DNA of 64,000 nt from Rhodothermus marinus (GCF_009936275.1 NZ_AP019797.1:1603501-1667500); one strand, 5' to 3'. Shown: positions 18,662-28,100, counted from the stretch's first letter. A program made the numbers and translations. The notes: generated by a model from the sequence alone, not told the origin.

Positions 18662-21499
18662 ATGAGTCAAAACACACATTCGCTATCAGGCAAATGGTAC
18701 TACCTCCCCGAGTATGGCGAACTTTGTCAGCTTATTGAGGCCCAGGCGCTCTGGGGCGAGACGGTCTGTCGCGTCTGGTTGCCGGGTCGAAATGCCATTG
18801 TGCAGCTACCGGCTTCACGCCTGAAGCCAGTAGAAGAAGCGGGATTCCGGACCAAAGAGAGCCTTGCTTATGTAGTGGCCGCAGCACGTGTGGCTGATGC
18901 GCTCAGCCGGGACGTATTGCTGGCACCTGTGGCCTCTTCTGTGATTCCACTTCCACATCAGATTTATGCCCTTTCGCGAGCGATTTCCGGCGACCGCGTG
19001 CGCTACCTTTTGGCCGACGAAGTCGGATTGGGCAAAACTATCGAGGCAGGCCTCATCATGCGGGAGCTCAAGCTCCGGGGCTTGGTGCGGCGTACGCTGG
19101 TTGTGGCTCCAAAGGGGTTGGTCCGTCAGTGGATTGCCGAGATGGCCACCCATTTCAATGAGACCTTTCATCTGATCCTTTCCGAAGATTATCGGACTCT
19201 GAAGCGACTGAATCTCCATCCTAATCCATTTCAAGCGTTTGATCAGGTGGTCGTTTCTATGGACTCGGTCAAGCCGCCCAGACTGAAGCAGGCCGAAGAT
19301 CCAGTACGCGAACGCTTCGAAGATTTGATCACCGCCGGATGGGATCTGATTATCGTGGACGAGGCGCACCGACTGGGAGGTAGTACCGATCAGGTAGCCC
19401 GCTACAGGCTCGGTCAGGCTCTGGCTGAAGCGGCACCGTATCTGCTCCTTCTGTCAGCCACGCCGCATCAGGGGAAAACCGACCAGTTTCGGCGTCTCAT
19501 TTCGCTGCTTGATCCGATGGCCTTTCCAGAAGACGAAAGTATTACCCGTGATCGGGTGCGTCCTTACGTGATTCGCACAGAGAAGCGCCAGGCCATTGAT
19601 CCGGAGGGGAAGCCGCTTTTTAAGCCCCGCTTCACACAACTTGCACCGATCGTCTGGGACGATCGCCATCAGCATGAACGGCTGCTCTACGAGGCCGTCA
19701 CCGAATACGTACGCCAGGGATATAACCGGGCGGTTGCTGAGCGGCGCAACTACATCGGGTTTTTAATGGTCCTGATGCAACGGCTGGTTACCTCAAGTAC
19801 CCGAGCTATTCGTACCACGCTGGAGCGGCGCTTGGAAGCGCTGAAGACCCGGGCGAAGAAACTTGCCCGAAAGGAATTCTTCGATGAGGAGGAATGGGCC
19901 GATCTGGACGGGCAGGAGCAGGTGGAATGGCTCCTGAACACCCTTTCGTTTGAGGCGTGGGCGCAGGAACGGAAAGAAGTCGAACACCTTCTTGAACTGG
20001 CCAGGCGTTGCGAACGCCAGGGACCGGACGCCAAAGCAGAGGCCCTGCTGGACTGGATCTACCGACTTCAGGCTGAAGAGAACGATCCCAACCTGAAGGT
20101 GCTCATCTTTACTGAGTTTGTCCCGACTCAGGAGATGCTTTACGAGTTTCTTACTGAGCGGGGCTTTAAAGTGGTGTGTATCAACGGGTCTATGGATCTG
20201 GAAGAACGTCGGCGTGCTCAGCAAAACTTTGCCGGGGAAGCGCGGATTCTCGTTTCCACCGACGCAGGTGGGGAGGGGCTCAACCTTCAATTCTGTCATG
20301 TAGTGATTAACTACGATATCCCTTGGAATCCGATGCGCCTGGAGCAGCGGATCGGTCGAGTTGACCGCATTGGCCAGCCAAAGGTGGTGCGGGCTGTAAA
20401 TTTTGTGCTGAGGGATTCCGTTGAACATCGCGTGCTGCAGGTGCTGGAGCAGAAGCTTGCGGTGATTCTGGAGGAGCTCGGGGTGGATAAAACGGGAGAC
20501 GTGCTTGATTCCGCTCAGGCAGAACAGCTCTTTGATGAGCTATATCTTGCAGCCATTCTCCATCCTGAGAAGCTTGAGGAAAAGGCCGAAGAGTTGCTCG
20601 CAGGCTTTCAAGAGCTGGCCCGGGATGTGCGTCAGAGTCTCTCGCTGCTCGGATCTGCCACGGAACTGGACGCGCGAGAAGCTCAGCGTATGATTGCTCA
20701 TCCATTTCCGCACTGGGTAGAACGCATGACGGTCAATTATCTGCAAGCACATGGGGGACGTGCAGAGAAACAGGGAGGTTTCTGGGCGCTTACCTGGCCG
20801 GATGGCGAGCAGCTGAAGGGCGTAGTATTTTCAGTTCGAGAGGCCGAAGAGAGTCCGGCGGGCATTCATCTGACGCTTGAGCATCCCAGAGTGCGCGGCC
20901 TGGCCATGCGCCTGCCCACTTTTGTGCCGGGTCAACCTGTACCGGTGGTCTCCATTCCCGAGTTGAGCTCGAAAGTGCAGGGATTCTGGTCGCTGTGGGA
21001 GATATCTATTCAGTCGAACACAATAACAATCCCTGGCATGTCCGTTTCAACCTTTGCGCGACAACGCCGAATGTTGCCGGTTTTTCTGGCGGATAATGGT
21101 CGAGTGTTTGTCCCGACAGCTCGGCACATCTGGGATCTTCTATTGACCAGACCGTTTACCGTTCTTCGTCATCTGGACAGCCAAGATTCGCGGCATGTGT
21201 TTGAGCGCCTTCGCAAGGTAGCAGAAGAACAGGGTCAACCTCTGTATGAAGAACTGGTGCGTGAGCGCCAGGAACAGCTGGAACGGGAGCGCCAGAAGGC
21301 TGAATATGCGTTCGCTGCCCGGCGTCGGGCCATAGAGCGCATTGGGCTTATGCAGGTGCGAGATCATCGTCTGCGACTTCTTGAGAAAGAGGAGGCTCGT
21401 TTCCGGGAACAGCTTGCGCTGGCGGCACAGGTTATTCCAGAAATGAAGGCGCTCGTTTTGATTCGAGTGGAAAAGGAGGTTCATGAGCGGCTGGCGTGA
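18662..21499 (+). CDS. brxHII: BREX-3 SNF2/RapA-like helicase BrxHII
   Basis: A 945-residue superfamily 2 helicase/translocase. Motif I DEVGLGKT (119-126), motif II DEAH (233-236), motif III LLSATPHQGK, and the C-terminal motifs STDAGGEGLNLQ and EQRIGRVDRIGQ are all intact, giving a RapA/SNF2-like protein. Its place between pglX and pglZ matches brxHII of type 3 BREX. The C-terminal ~150 residues are charged and helical, probably a coiled coil. Its last 17 bases overlap pglZ, so expression of the two is coupled. Confidence 0.88.
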   Translation: MSQNTHSLSGKWYYLPEYGELCQLIEAQALWGETVCRVWLPGRNAIVQLPASRLKPVEEAGFRTKESLAYVVAAARVADALSRDVLLAPVASSVIPLPHQIYALSRAISGDRVRYLLADEVGLGKTIEAGLIMRELKLRGLVRRTLVVAPKGLVRQWIAEMATHFNETFHLILSEDYRTLKRLNLHPNPFQAFDQVVVSMDSVKPPRLKQAEDPVRERFEDLITAGWDLIIVDEAHRLGGSTDQVARYRLGQALAEAAPYLLLLSATPHQGKTDQFRRLISLLDPMAFPEDESITRDRVRPYVIRTEKRQAIDPEGKPLFKPRFTQLAPIVWDDRHQHERLLYEAVTEYVRQGYNRAVAERRNYIGFLMVLMQRLVTSSTRAIRTTLERRLEALKTRAKKLARKEFFDEEEWADLDGQEQVEWLLNTLSFEAWAQERKEVEHLLELARRCERQGPDAKAEALLDWIYRLQAEENDPNLKVLIFTEFVPTQEMLYEFLTERGFKVVCINGSMDLEERRRAQQNFAGEARILVSTDAGGEGLNLQFCHVVINYDIPWNPMRLEQRIGRVDRIGQPKVVRAVNFVLRDSVEHRVLQVLEQKLAVILEELGVDKTGDVLDSAQAEQLFDELYLAAILHPEKLEEKAEELLAGFQELARDVRQSLSLLGSATELDAREAQRMIAHPFPHWVERMTVNYLQAHGGRAEKQGGFWALTWPDGEQLKGVVFSVREAEESPAGIHLTLEHPRVRGLAMRLPTFVPGQPVPVVSIPELSSKVQGFWSLWEISIQSNTITIPGMSVSTFARQRRMLPVFLADNGRVFVPTARHIWDLLLTRPFTVLRHLDSQDSRHVFERLRKVAEEQGQPLYEELVRERQEQLERERQKAEYAFAARRRAIERIGLMQVRDHRLRLLEKEEARFREQLALAAQVIPEMKALVLIRVEKEVHERLA

Positions 21500-23504
21500 T
21501 CATATTTTGAGAGCGTTTACGCCAGGAGCCGCCCGGCTTACTCTTGTGGCGGATCCGGATGATTTGTTGCTGGACGAAAACATACTTCAGGAAATTCGCG
21601 CAAGAGGTTTTGAGTTAATTCCTTTTGAGGATTCCGTGGCTTTTCGCTATGTCTACGAGTCCAGATTTCGTTCTTGGTGGGATCGCGGTGAGGAGACCGA
21701 GCTGGTGGTTGTATTGCGCTTGCCATCAGGCCAGCTTGAATGCCTGCCATATGATTTGCTTCAGGCCGGGCGTCAGCTTTCATTCAGTCTGAGTGATCTG
21801 TTTCCCAACCTGAGCTATCCGGTCGTATCTGCGCTGGATCGTGCCGATCTTGATAAGCTGTATGCAGCTCAAGAAGAATACAGGCCTGAGCCGCTTGGGG
21901 AAAATGCAACAAAAGATTTCGTCCTGCGCCATGTGTTTGATATTGTAATTGTACCAGAGCATATCAGGAAGCCCGAAGATCTGCTTCGGGTGCTATTGCG
22001 ACTTCATTATCGCCAGCAGCGCATTCCAGAAATTCTCGTTGAATACCTGAACAGGCTTTTGCTGCAGAATCCGTGTTTTAAAGACTGGCCCCTTGAGATA
22101 ATCGTGTCGGATTCGGAAGCCTTTTTTTCGTTTCTGCAGGAGCGATGGCCGGTCTTCCTTGATTGGCTTATCCAGCCCCAAGAGTTTGCGGCTATACGAG
22201 AGGTCCAGGAGCGCTATGGTTTGAAGTTTTCGGGACCGGCGCTTTTGCCTTTTAATCATGAGGATGTGCGTGTTTATGTAGACAATTTATTTCTTGATGG
22301 AAAATTACAACCTGTGTCACATTCACGGGCTGACCAGGTTATTCAGATAAATCCCTGGGTCATTTGTGGGATTCTGCGGTCTGAGAAAGAGTCCCGGCAA
22401 CAACGCATAAAGAAATTGCTTGATACATTGGAGAAAGAGACGGTGCTCACAACGGCAGAGGTGAGACATGAAGCATGGGCGTATTTTGCTTATCGCTGGG
22501 CAGAGCTCTGGGCGCTCCTTCGCGATCCAGATGCTTTTTTAGACGACATATATCGTGAGCATGTGGAGAAATTACAGGCTCGTATAGATGCGTGTTTTTT
22601 GACATGGGTACAGCAACGTTATCCAAGTTTGATCAACCTTCCGCCTACCGTACCTACCATGCTGCATCATATTCCTCGGTATTTTGCCAGACAGCTTGAG
22701 GGAAGACAAGACGTGAAAATCGCTTTTTTGGTGATAGATGGGCTTGCTCTGGATCAATGGATTGTGGTGCGCCAGGAACTCAAGCGGCAGGATAAAAATC
22801 TTCAGTTCGGAGAAAAAACGGTATTCGCCTGGATACCGACAATTACCCCGGTGTGCCGTCAGGCTGCTTTTGCGGGGAGGCCGCCATTCTTCTTTCCGAA
22901 AAGTATTCACACCACGGATAGGGAGGCGTCCCTGTGGACTCAGTTCTGGACAACTTGGGGCTTGAGCCAGGATGAGGTGGGCTATTGTAGGGGGCTGGGT
23001 GATAACCTTGGGGAACGCGTTGAAGAGATGCTCAACCAACCCCGTCTGCGTGTTGCTGGGTTGGTTATTGACAAGGTAGATCGAATTATGCACGGTATGG
23101 AGCTGGGGGCGGCCGGAATGCATAACCAGGTGCGTCAGTGGGTCAGGGAGGGATTTTTGAAGGAGCTTTTGGATTTGCTGAATGCGCATGGATTTCAGGT
23201 CTATCTTACCTCAGATCACGGAAACGTTGAAGCGGTGGGTATGGGCAAACCTCAGGAAGGTGCGGTAGCAGACGTGCGCGGGGAACGAGTCCGTGTGTAT
23301 AAAGATCCTGCCTCCAGGGCAAGAGTTAAGAAACAATTTCCAAGCGCATTGGAATGGCCACCAATAGGCCTTCCAGAAGACTACCTTCCGCTCATAGCTC
23401 CCGAACGGATGGCGTTTGTGCAGAAAGGAAAAATTCTGGTGACTCATGGAGGCATCAGCCTTGAGGAGCTGATTGTGCCCTTTGTGCGGGTTGAAAGACG
23501 ATAG
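21483..23504 (+). CDS. pglZ: BREX-3 alkaline-phosphatase-superfamily protein PglZ
   Basis: A 673-residue protein. The C-terminal half is an alkaline-phosphatase-like PglZ domain: metal site FLVIDGLALDQW (Asp419) and the second site TSDHGNVEAVG (Asp578, His579). PglZ is common to all BREX types; the domain has been shown in other systems to be a nuclease-like or phosphodiesterase-like metalloenzyme. The N-terminal half is helical with no motif I can name. It overlaps brxHII by 17 bases. Complete, with metal ligands present. Confidence 0.88.
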   Translation: MSGWRDHILRAFTPGAARLTLVADPDDLLLDENILQEIRARGFELIPFEDSVAFRYVYESRFRSWWDRGEETELVVVLRLPSGQLECLPYDLLQAGRQLSFSLSDLFPNLSYPVVSALDRADLDKLYAAQEEYRPEPLGENATKDFVLRHVFDIVIVPEHIRKPEDLLRVLLRLHYRQQRIPEILVEYLNRLLLQNPCFKDWPLEIIVSDSEAFFSFLQERWPVFLDWLIQPQEFAAIREVQERYGLKFSGPALLPFNHEDVRVYVDNLFLDGKLQPVSHSRADQVIQINPWVICGILRSEKESRQQRIKKLLDTLEKETVLTTAEVRHEAWAYFAYRWAELWALLRDPDAFLDDIYREHVEKLQARIDACFLTWVQQRYPSLINLPPTVPTMLHHIPRYFARQLEGRQDVKIAFLVIDGLALDQWIVVRQELKRQDKNLQFGEKTVFAWIPTITPVCRQAAFAGRPPFFFPKSIHTTDREASLWTQFWTTWGLSQDEVGYCRGLGDNLGERVEEMLNQPRLRVAGLVIDKVDRIMHGMELGAAGMHNQVRQWVREGFLKELLDLLNAHGFQVYLTSDHGNVEAVGMGKPQEGAVADVRGERVRVYKDPASRARVKKQFPSALEWPPIGLPEDYLPLIAPERMAFVQKGKILVTHGGISLEELIVPFVRVERR

Positions 23505-23540
23505 GAGTATTTCAATTCAACATCAGAGAGAGAGCTAACC

Positions 23541-24305
23541 ATGGTGCACCGTTCTAACCATATTGGATTTAGCCAACGTGTTCGCTTGGAATGGCTGGAA
23601 CTAACGGCGAATCTGGTACTCGCCGGCAATGATGAGAAGGTGATTTATAATAGTCTTCAAGAATTGTTAAAAGATAAGCTATCTGTTGATAGCAATGCCC
23701 GCTGGGGTAACCGGGCGAAGACGATTTCTATCTTAATGCGGATATGGGTGCGGCCCCCTGGCAGATTGCGATCCTTTCACCAAGAGGGCCTTAGCCTGCT
23801 TTCGCATCTGCCATCTGAGGAGCATCTGGCAGTGCACTGGGGTATGACCATAGCTGTATACCCGTTCTGGGAAGCTGTTGCGGCACAGGTGGGGCGATTG
23901 CTCAGGCTTCAGAGAGTCGTCAGTCATGCCCAGGTGCGGCGCCGTATTATGGAATGGTATGGCCAACGTCCTACTGTTAAGGATGCAGTTCGCCGAGTGC
24001 TTCGCTCTATGATTGATTGGGGAGTTTTAAATGAGGGTGGAAATAGCCGAGGTGAATACGTGCGGGGGCGTTCCTTAAGTATAACCGACACAAGGCTGAT
24101 TACCTGGCTGGTGGAAGCGTTTTTGCACGCTCAACCCAACGGCTCGGGATCACTTGAGACGATTCTCAATGCGCCAAGCTTTTTTCCTTTCCGGATGAAT
24201 TTTATTTCCGCCGCCCAGTTGGTTTCAGGCTCTGAGCGGCTTGAAGTGCTGAGGCATAGCCTGGACCAGGATTTGATTTTGCTACGCTCAGAAGCCAGTG
24301 GTTAG
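23541..24305 (+). CDS. BrxA-like protein closing the BREX-3 operon
   Basis: A 254-residue helical basic protein, 36 bases after pglZ. In BREX-3 the last gene is normally brxA (DUF1819), a small winged-helix DNA-binding protein. The pattern FWEAVAAQVGRLLRLQ followed by TVKDAVRRVLRSMIDWGVL resembles the DUF1819 winged-helix region, as does the position. Sequence conservation in this family is low, so the name is based mainly on context. The protein may instead be a less typical BREX accessory. GC content begins to fall downstream of it. Confidence 0.6.
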   Translation: MVHRSNHIGFSQRVRLEWLELTANLVLAGNDEKVIYNSLQELLKDKLSVDSNARWGNRAKTISILMRIWVRPPGRLRSFHQEGLSLLSHLPSEEHLAVHWGMTIAVYPFWEAVAAQVGRLLRLQRVVSHAQVRRRIMEWYGQRPTVKDAVRRVLRSMIDWGVLNEGGNSRGEYVRGRSLSITDTRLITWLVEAFLHAQPNGSGSLETILNAPSFFPFRMNFISAAQLVSGSERLEVLRHSLDQDLILLRSEASG

Positions 24306-24518
24306 CCTTGTAAAGGTTGAGAGGTTTTTGAATTAAAGATAAAACCTTGCTTGTTCGATTAATAGCTAAAGATCTTTTAACTGTTATTCCCAATCCATAA
24401 GGCTCTAAATAGAGATTCTAACGCTTTTGGGGTTCAAGGGAAAAAGGTCTTGTGCCTCAGGGGACTGCTAGACTAAACAAACTGGCGTGTTCAGATAAGA
24501 TATCAAGGAAGGGGCTGA
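24306..24518. other. AT-rich gap between BREX and TIGR04255 cassette
   Basis: About 210 bases, clearly more AT-rich than the surroundings, with no gene, hairpin or repeat I can identify. It probably holds the promoter of the TIGR04255-HEPN cassette. Confidence 0.4.
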
Positions 24519-25250
24519 ATGGCTGCCCAATACAAAAAACCACCGATCATAGAGGCACTCTGTGAATTTCGCCTTGGCCAGGATACGGAATGGGATTTGA
24601 CCGTTCCGGGGCAATTTTACGAAAGAGTTAAGGACCAATTCCCCCATCGAGAGCATCGTACGGTTCAGGTAGTTGAGTTTGCGTTCCAGCCCCAGAATGT
24701 TCAGCAGCAGATTCGATCAGAGGAGCGAGTTTTGCTCTTTACACCCGATCGAAAGGCGCTGGTACAGATAGGACCCCGACTGCTGGTCGTTAATGTGTTA
24801 AAACCATATCCTTCCTGGCAGCGCTTTAAACCGCTTATAGAGAGGGCCTGGCAAGCGTTGCAGCAGGTGATAACCTTAAGGCAGTTGGAACGGATTGGTT
24901 TGCGGTATATTAACCGTATAGAATTTGAAGCTTCCAAGGTCGACCTGAAGGTATATTTTGATTACTACCTGCACGTGGGTACTCGGCTACCACAGGAATA
25001 CGCCTCTTTTGCTGTACAGGCGGTGTTTCCGTTTGCTGAGGGAAGAGATCGATGTCTGGTTAGATTGGCTTCGGCTGAGAGCGAACAACAGCGATCTGCG
25101 GTGATACTTGACATCAACTACCACTGGGCGCGTCCCGGTGCGGTTGAAATTACCAGAGCACTCGAATGGGTCGAAGAGGCACATAGTAGAGTAGAAGAAG
25201 TATTCGAGGGATGTATTACCGACGAAATGAGACGAATTTTTAATTCGTGA
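24519..25250 (+). CDS. TIGR04255 family protein
   Basis: A 243-residue protein starting AAQYKKPPIIEALCEFRL, the hallmark N-terminus of the sporadically distributed TIGR04255 family (P-x-I-x-E-A-x-x-E). It continues with the conserved LERIGLRYINRIEF and a C-terminal helix (VEEAHSRVEEVFEGCITDEM) typical of the family. Its function is unknown; members occur in variable, defence-rich parts of genomes. It is the first of three tightly packed genes after the BREX operon: 4-base overlap (GTGA) with the next possible start, or 8 bases to the ATG at 25259. Confidence 0.85.
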   Translation: MAAQYKKPPIIEALCEFRLGQDTEWDLTVPGQFYERVKDQFPHREHRTVQVVEFAFQPQNVQQQIRSEERVLLFTPDRKALVQIGPRLLVVNVLKPYPSWQRFKPLIERAWQALQQVITLRQLERIGLRYINRIEFEASKVDLKVYFDYYLHVGTRLPQEYASFAVQAVFPFAEGRDRCLVRLASAESEQQRSAVILDINYHWARPGAVEITRALEWVEEAHSRVEEVFEGCITDEMRRIFNS

Positions 25251-25258
25251 AAGCTGAT

Positions 25259-25825
25259 ATGTTTGCCGACACACTTACACTGACTGCCGAGGATGCCGAA
25301 TCCGTGAAAGAGCAGCTATATCAGATGGGGTCTGCTCTAAGCGATCTTGTCTCTGAAGAGATAGAGAGGTTTGAGACTTTAAGCTTAGTGGAGGGAAATT
25401 TTAATTCAATGCTTGCGCAGGCTTCGTATTCTGGTCGATTTAGATCGGAACCAGAAGTCTCTATTGAAGCAGAAATTGAGAAATTGTTTCAATGGATCAA
25501 AGAACAAGGAGTTGCCCTGAAAAGAATTGATCAGGTGAGAGAATATCTACTGCAGTTTCCAGACCTGCTGGATATAATACCCGAAGCGATTTGTTCAACC
25601 AGAAAGCATTTCCCAGAAGGGCAACTGACCCTTGACATTTACCAGGATCCTGAGATTGAAGACCAGTATCTTGTTTTGTATGTCAGGCTTGCGCACTACG
25701 ATGAGACAACGCTTGACCGATTGCAGAAAGCAGAAGCCGCGTTTCTGGATGCTCTTTCTGACAGAGAAGGATGGATTCAGTTGACCACGGATTTTCGTGA
25801 GCCGGACGTAAACAATGTCCTTTGA
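25259..25825 (+). CDS. Unknown middle gene of the TIGR04255-HEPN cassette
   Basis: A 188-residue acidic protein (from ATG 25259; a GTG at 25247 overlapping the upstream stop would add four residues). The N-terminal half is helical (EDAESVKEQLYQMGSALSDL). The C-terminal half has the alternating pattern QLTLDIYQDPEIEDQYLVLY, predicted beta strands. No catalytic motif is visible. The end overlaps the start of the HEPN gene by 11 bases, so the two are coupled. The coupling suggests it acts with the HEPN protein, but a function is not known. Confidence 0.7.
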   Translation: MFADTLTLTAEDAESVKEQLYQMGSALSDLVSEEIERFETLSLVEGNFNSMLAQASYSGRFRSEPEVSIEAEIEKLFQWIKEQGVALKRIDQVREYLLQFPDLLDIIPEAICSTRKHFPEGQLTLDIYQDPEIEDQYLVLYVRLAHYDETTLDRLQKAEAAFLDALSDREGWIQLTTDFREPDVNNVL

Positions 25826-26180
25826 CTGGCTTTCGTATCTGGATTTGGCCAGAGTTCTGGCCGGACAAAGCAATGTGAGTCATTTACAGGAGGCAGCAAA
25901 TCGTTCTGCAGTGAGCAGAGCTTACTATGCTGCTTTCTGCTTTTGTCGAAATTACGCCGAGCAACATCTGGGCTTTCAGAGAAGCAGTTTAGCAGCTGAA
26001 CATGCGCAGCTAAGAAAGCATCTGAGCAAGCGCAATAAAGGAAAAGTGGCCTCCGATTTAAACAAATTGAGACAGTGGCGTAATCAGTGTGATTACGATG
26101 ATAGTGTAAATCGATTGCATCAGATGGTCAGAAACAGCATACGTCTCGCTGAACAGGTCATATTGCAGATCCAGCAATAA
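25815..26180 (+). CDS. HEPN-domain protein
   Basis: A 121-residue all-helical HEPN protein. The first signature is NRSAVSRAYYAAFCFCRNYAE and the second LRQWRNQCDYDD near residue 90. HEPN proteins are frequent RNases or RNase-derived subunits of toxin-antitoxin and defence systems; catalytic ones carry R-x4-6-H. Here the equivalent motif is R-N-Q-C-D-Y, so the His is replaced by Tyr, as in the R-x3-D-Y subgroup, and RNase activity is uncertain. It is the last gene of a three-gene cassette with TIGR04255 and an unknown protein. Confidence 0.78.
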   Translation: MSFDWLSYLDLARVLAGQSNVSHLQEAANRSAVSRAYYAAFCFCRNYAEQHLGFQRSSLAAEHAQLRKHLSKRNKGKVASDLNKLRQWRNQCDYDDSVNRLHQMVRNSIRLAEQVILQIQQ

Positions 26181-26238
26181 TTGGCCTGCCATATAACGCT
26201 TCGCTCTACTTTACAAATTCGGCGCCAGGGGCTATCAT

Positions 26239-26263
26239 CCTGTCAAATTCCGCCGATAACAGG
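26239..26263. promoter_or_regulatory. Candidate SOS-type operator before umuD
   Basis: CCTGT and ACAGG form an inverted repeat spanning 25 bases about 30 bases before the umuD start. umuDC genes are usually LexA-controlled, and this is the only clear symmetric element in the upstream region. The LexA box of this lineage is not known to me, so this is only a candidate. Confidence 0.25.
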
Positions 26264-26294
26264 CAAAAAAAGAACTTTTTTTCCGACAGGACGC

Positions 26295-26729
26295 ATGAGC
26301 ACACGCGTTGTCGAAGTGGTGCCGGTTCGTATCGGGGAGCCGCTGCGGTTGCCGCTGCTGCTGAGCCGGGTGCCGGCCGGTTTTCCTTCGCCCGCTGATG
26401 ACTACATCGAAGAGGCGCTCGACCTGAACGAACTGCTCATCCGCCATCCCGCGGCCACCTTCTTCATGCGTGTCGAAGGCGACTCGATGATCGAGGCTGG
26501 AATCCACTCAGGAGATCTCTTGATCGTCGATCGGGCGATCGAGCCGCGACCGGGGCACGTGGTGGTGGCAGCCGTCTGCGGTGAACTGACCGTCAAGCGT
26601 CTGAAGCTGCACGAAGGGCGGCTGTGCCTGATGCCGGAAGACGGCTCCCATGAGCCGCTGCCGATCCGCGAAGAGATGGAAGTGGTCATCTGGGGCGTGG
26701 TCACCTGTGTTATCCACCCACTTGTTTGA
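26295..26729 (+). CDS. umuD: UmuD-like S24 peptidase
   Basis: A 144-residue UmuD homologue: a LexA-fold serine-lysine peptidase with Ser64 in EGDSMIEAG and Lys101 in LTVKRL, and an Ala-Gly self-cleavage site (VPAGFPSP, residues 28-29). After RecA-stimulated self-cleavage UmuD' joins UmuC as the translesion polymerase Pol V. The open frame extends further upstream, but the ATG at 26295 gives the usual family length and start ([12 protein letters not shown]). umuC starts 7 bases after its stop. Both are typical residents of accessory islands. Confidence 0.92.
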   Translation: MSTRVVEVVPVRIGEPLRLPLLLSRVPAGFPSPADDYIEEALDLNELLIRHPAATFFMRVEGDSMIEAGIHSGDLLIVDRAIEPRPGHVVVAAVCGELTVKRLKLHEGRLCLMPEDGSHEPLPIREEMEVVIWGVVTCVIHPLV

Positions 26730-26736
26730 ACAGCCT

Positions 26737-27996
26737 ATGCCCGGTGCGATTGCTCTGGTTGATTGTGCGTCGTTCTACGTGTCCTGTGAGCGGGTTTTCG
26801 ATCCTTCGCTTCGAGGGGTGCCGGTCGTGGTGCTGAGCAACAACGATGGTTGCGTGATTGCCCGCTCAGAGGAGGCGAAGGCGCTGGGTATTGCGATGGG
26901 CACGCCGTATTTCCAGATTCGAGAAAAGCTGGAGCGGGAGGGAGTGCGGGTTTTTTCGAGCAACTATGCGCTCTACGGGGACATGTCGCGTCGGGTGATG
27001 GCCGTGCTACGTTCGTTCAGCCCGCATGTGGAGGTTTATTCGATTGACGAGGCGTTCCTGGAGCTTCCGAGAGCGTCGGAGGAGGAGCTGAGGCGCGAGG
27101 CGCTCCGGATCCGGGAGCGGGTGGGGCGCTGGACGGGGATTCCGGTGCGGGTTGGCGTTGGCCCGACGAAGACACTGGCGAAGCTGGCCAGCGAGCGGGC
27201 GAAGGCGGTGCCGGAGCAGGTGCTGGCGTTGATGCGTCCGGAGCACATCGAAGCAGTGCTGGAGGAAACGCCGGTGGAAGAGGTGTGGGGCATAGGGCGC
27301 CGACATGCGGCCCGTCTCGAAGCACTTGGTGTTCGTACGGCGCGGCAGCTGCGGGATCTGCCGGATCGATGGGTGCGAAGGCATCTGAGCGTCACGGGGC
27401 TCCGAACAGTGTGGGAGTTGCGAGGCATTTCCTGTCTGCCGCTGGAGCTGGCGGCTCCGCCCCGACGAACGCTGGTGCGGAGTCGATCGTTTGGACGCGC
27501 GGTAACTGATCTGATGGAATTGCGGGAGGCGGTGACGATGCATGCGAGCCGGGCGGCAGAGAAACTGCGTGCGCTGGGGTTGGCTGCCGGAGCGCTGGTG
27601 GTGTTTGTCTCGACGGGCGCCTATGGTCAGGGCCCGCACTACAGCGGGAGCCAGCTAGTGGGATTACCGCTGCCGAGCAACGACATGCGCATGCTTGCCC
27701 GGGCGGCCTGGGACGGATTGCGGCGGGTCTACCGGGCAGACTGTGCATACCGGAAGGCCGGCGTGCTGTTGCTGGATCTGGTGCCAGCTGGGGTCGTGCA
27801 GGGAGATCTCTTCGCCGCTCTGGATGAGCGATCCAGGTCCTTGATGCGGGCGGTGGACGCGCTCAACCGCCGCTGGGGCGGAGAGACGATCCGCCTGGCC
27901 AGTGCGGGTTTTGCGCGACCGTGGGAGATGCGGCAGCAGCGACGCTCCCCGCGATATACAACATCGTGGGCCGAGCTGCCGGTCGTGAGGGCCTGA
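26737..27996 (+). CDS. umuC: Y-family DNA polymerase UmuC (Pol V catalytic subunit)
   Basis: A 419-residue Y-family polymerase. Catalytic acidic residues are in [16 protein letters not shown] (N-terminal) and [10 protein letters not shown]; the little-finger and C-terminal UmuC-specific region follow ([15 protein letters not shown]). It performs error-prone synthesis past DNA lesions together with cleaved UmuD. The ATG at 26737 ([10 protein letters not shown]) was chosen over upstream in-frame codons, which would read into umuD. The gene is complete. Confidence 0.92.
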   Translation: MPGAIALVDCASFYVSCERVFDPSLRGVPVVVLSNNDGCVIARSEEAKALGIAMGTPYFQIREKLEREGVRVFSSNYALYGDMSRRVMAVLRSFSPHVEVYSIDEAFLELPRASEEELRREALRIRERVGRWTGIPVRVGVGPTKTLAKLASERAKAVPEQVLALMRPEHIEAVLEETPVEEVWGIGRRHAARLEALGVRTARQLRDLPDRWVRRHLSVTGLRTVWELRGISCLPLELAAPPRRTLVRSRSFGRAVTDLMELREAVTMHASRAAEKLRALGLAAGALVVFVSTGAYGQGPHYSGSQLVGLPLPSNDMRMLARAAWDGLRRVYRADCAYRKAGVLLLDLVPAGVVQGDLFAALDERSRSLMRAVDALNRRWGGETIRLASAGFARPWEMRQQRRSPRYTTSWAELPVVRA

Positions 27997-28045
27997 TCGA
28001 TGCAACTCAATGCGTCCGCTAGGGAAGTGCTGATCGCTATCACGG

Positions 28046-28076
28046 TTATACTTTCAAGTATAATACTTTTGAGTAT
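28046..28076. promoter_or_regulatory. Tandem palindromic operator-like repeat
   Basis: A perfect palindrome TTATACTT-TC-AAGTATAA (28046-28063) is followed directly by a near-copy ATACTTTTGAGTAT (28063-28076). A TATAAT -10-like hexamer (28059-28064) lies between the two. It sits upstream of the 28.1-kb gene and looks like a two-site repressor operator over a promoter. No regulator gene is adjacent. Confidence 0.5.
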
Positions 28077-28100
28077 AAATCAAAATGAGGTTATTCGGCG

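Noticed and set aside
16805-21499. Gabija system (GajA plus GajB) hypothesis for the OLD nuclease and helicase
   Set aside because: The helicase is SNF2/RapA-like with DEAH, not UvrD/PcrA-like GajB, and its position fits brxHII.
9923-23504. DISARM system hypothesis
   Set aside because: The phosphatase PglZ, BrxF and BrxC are BREX markers; no DrmB or phospholipase D-type DrmC is present.
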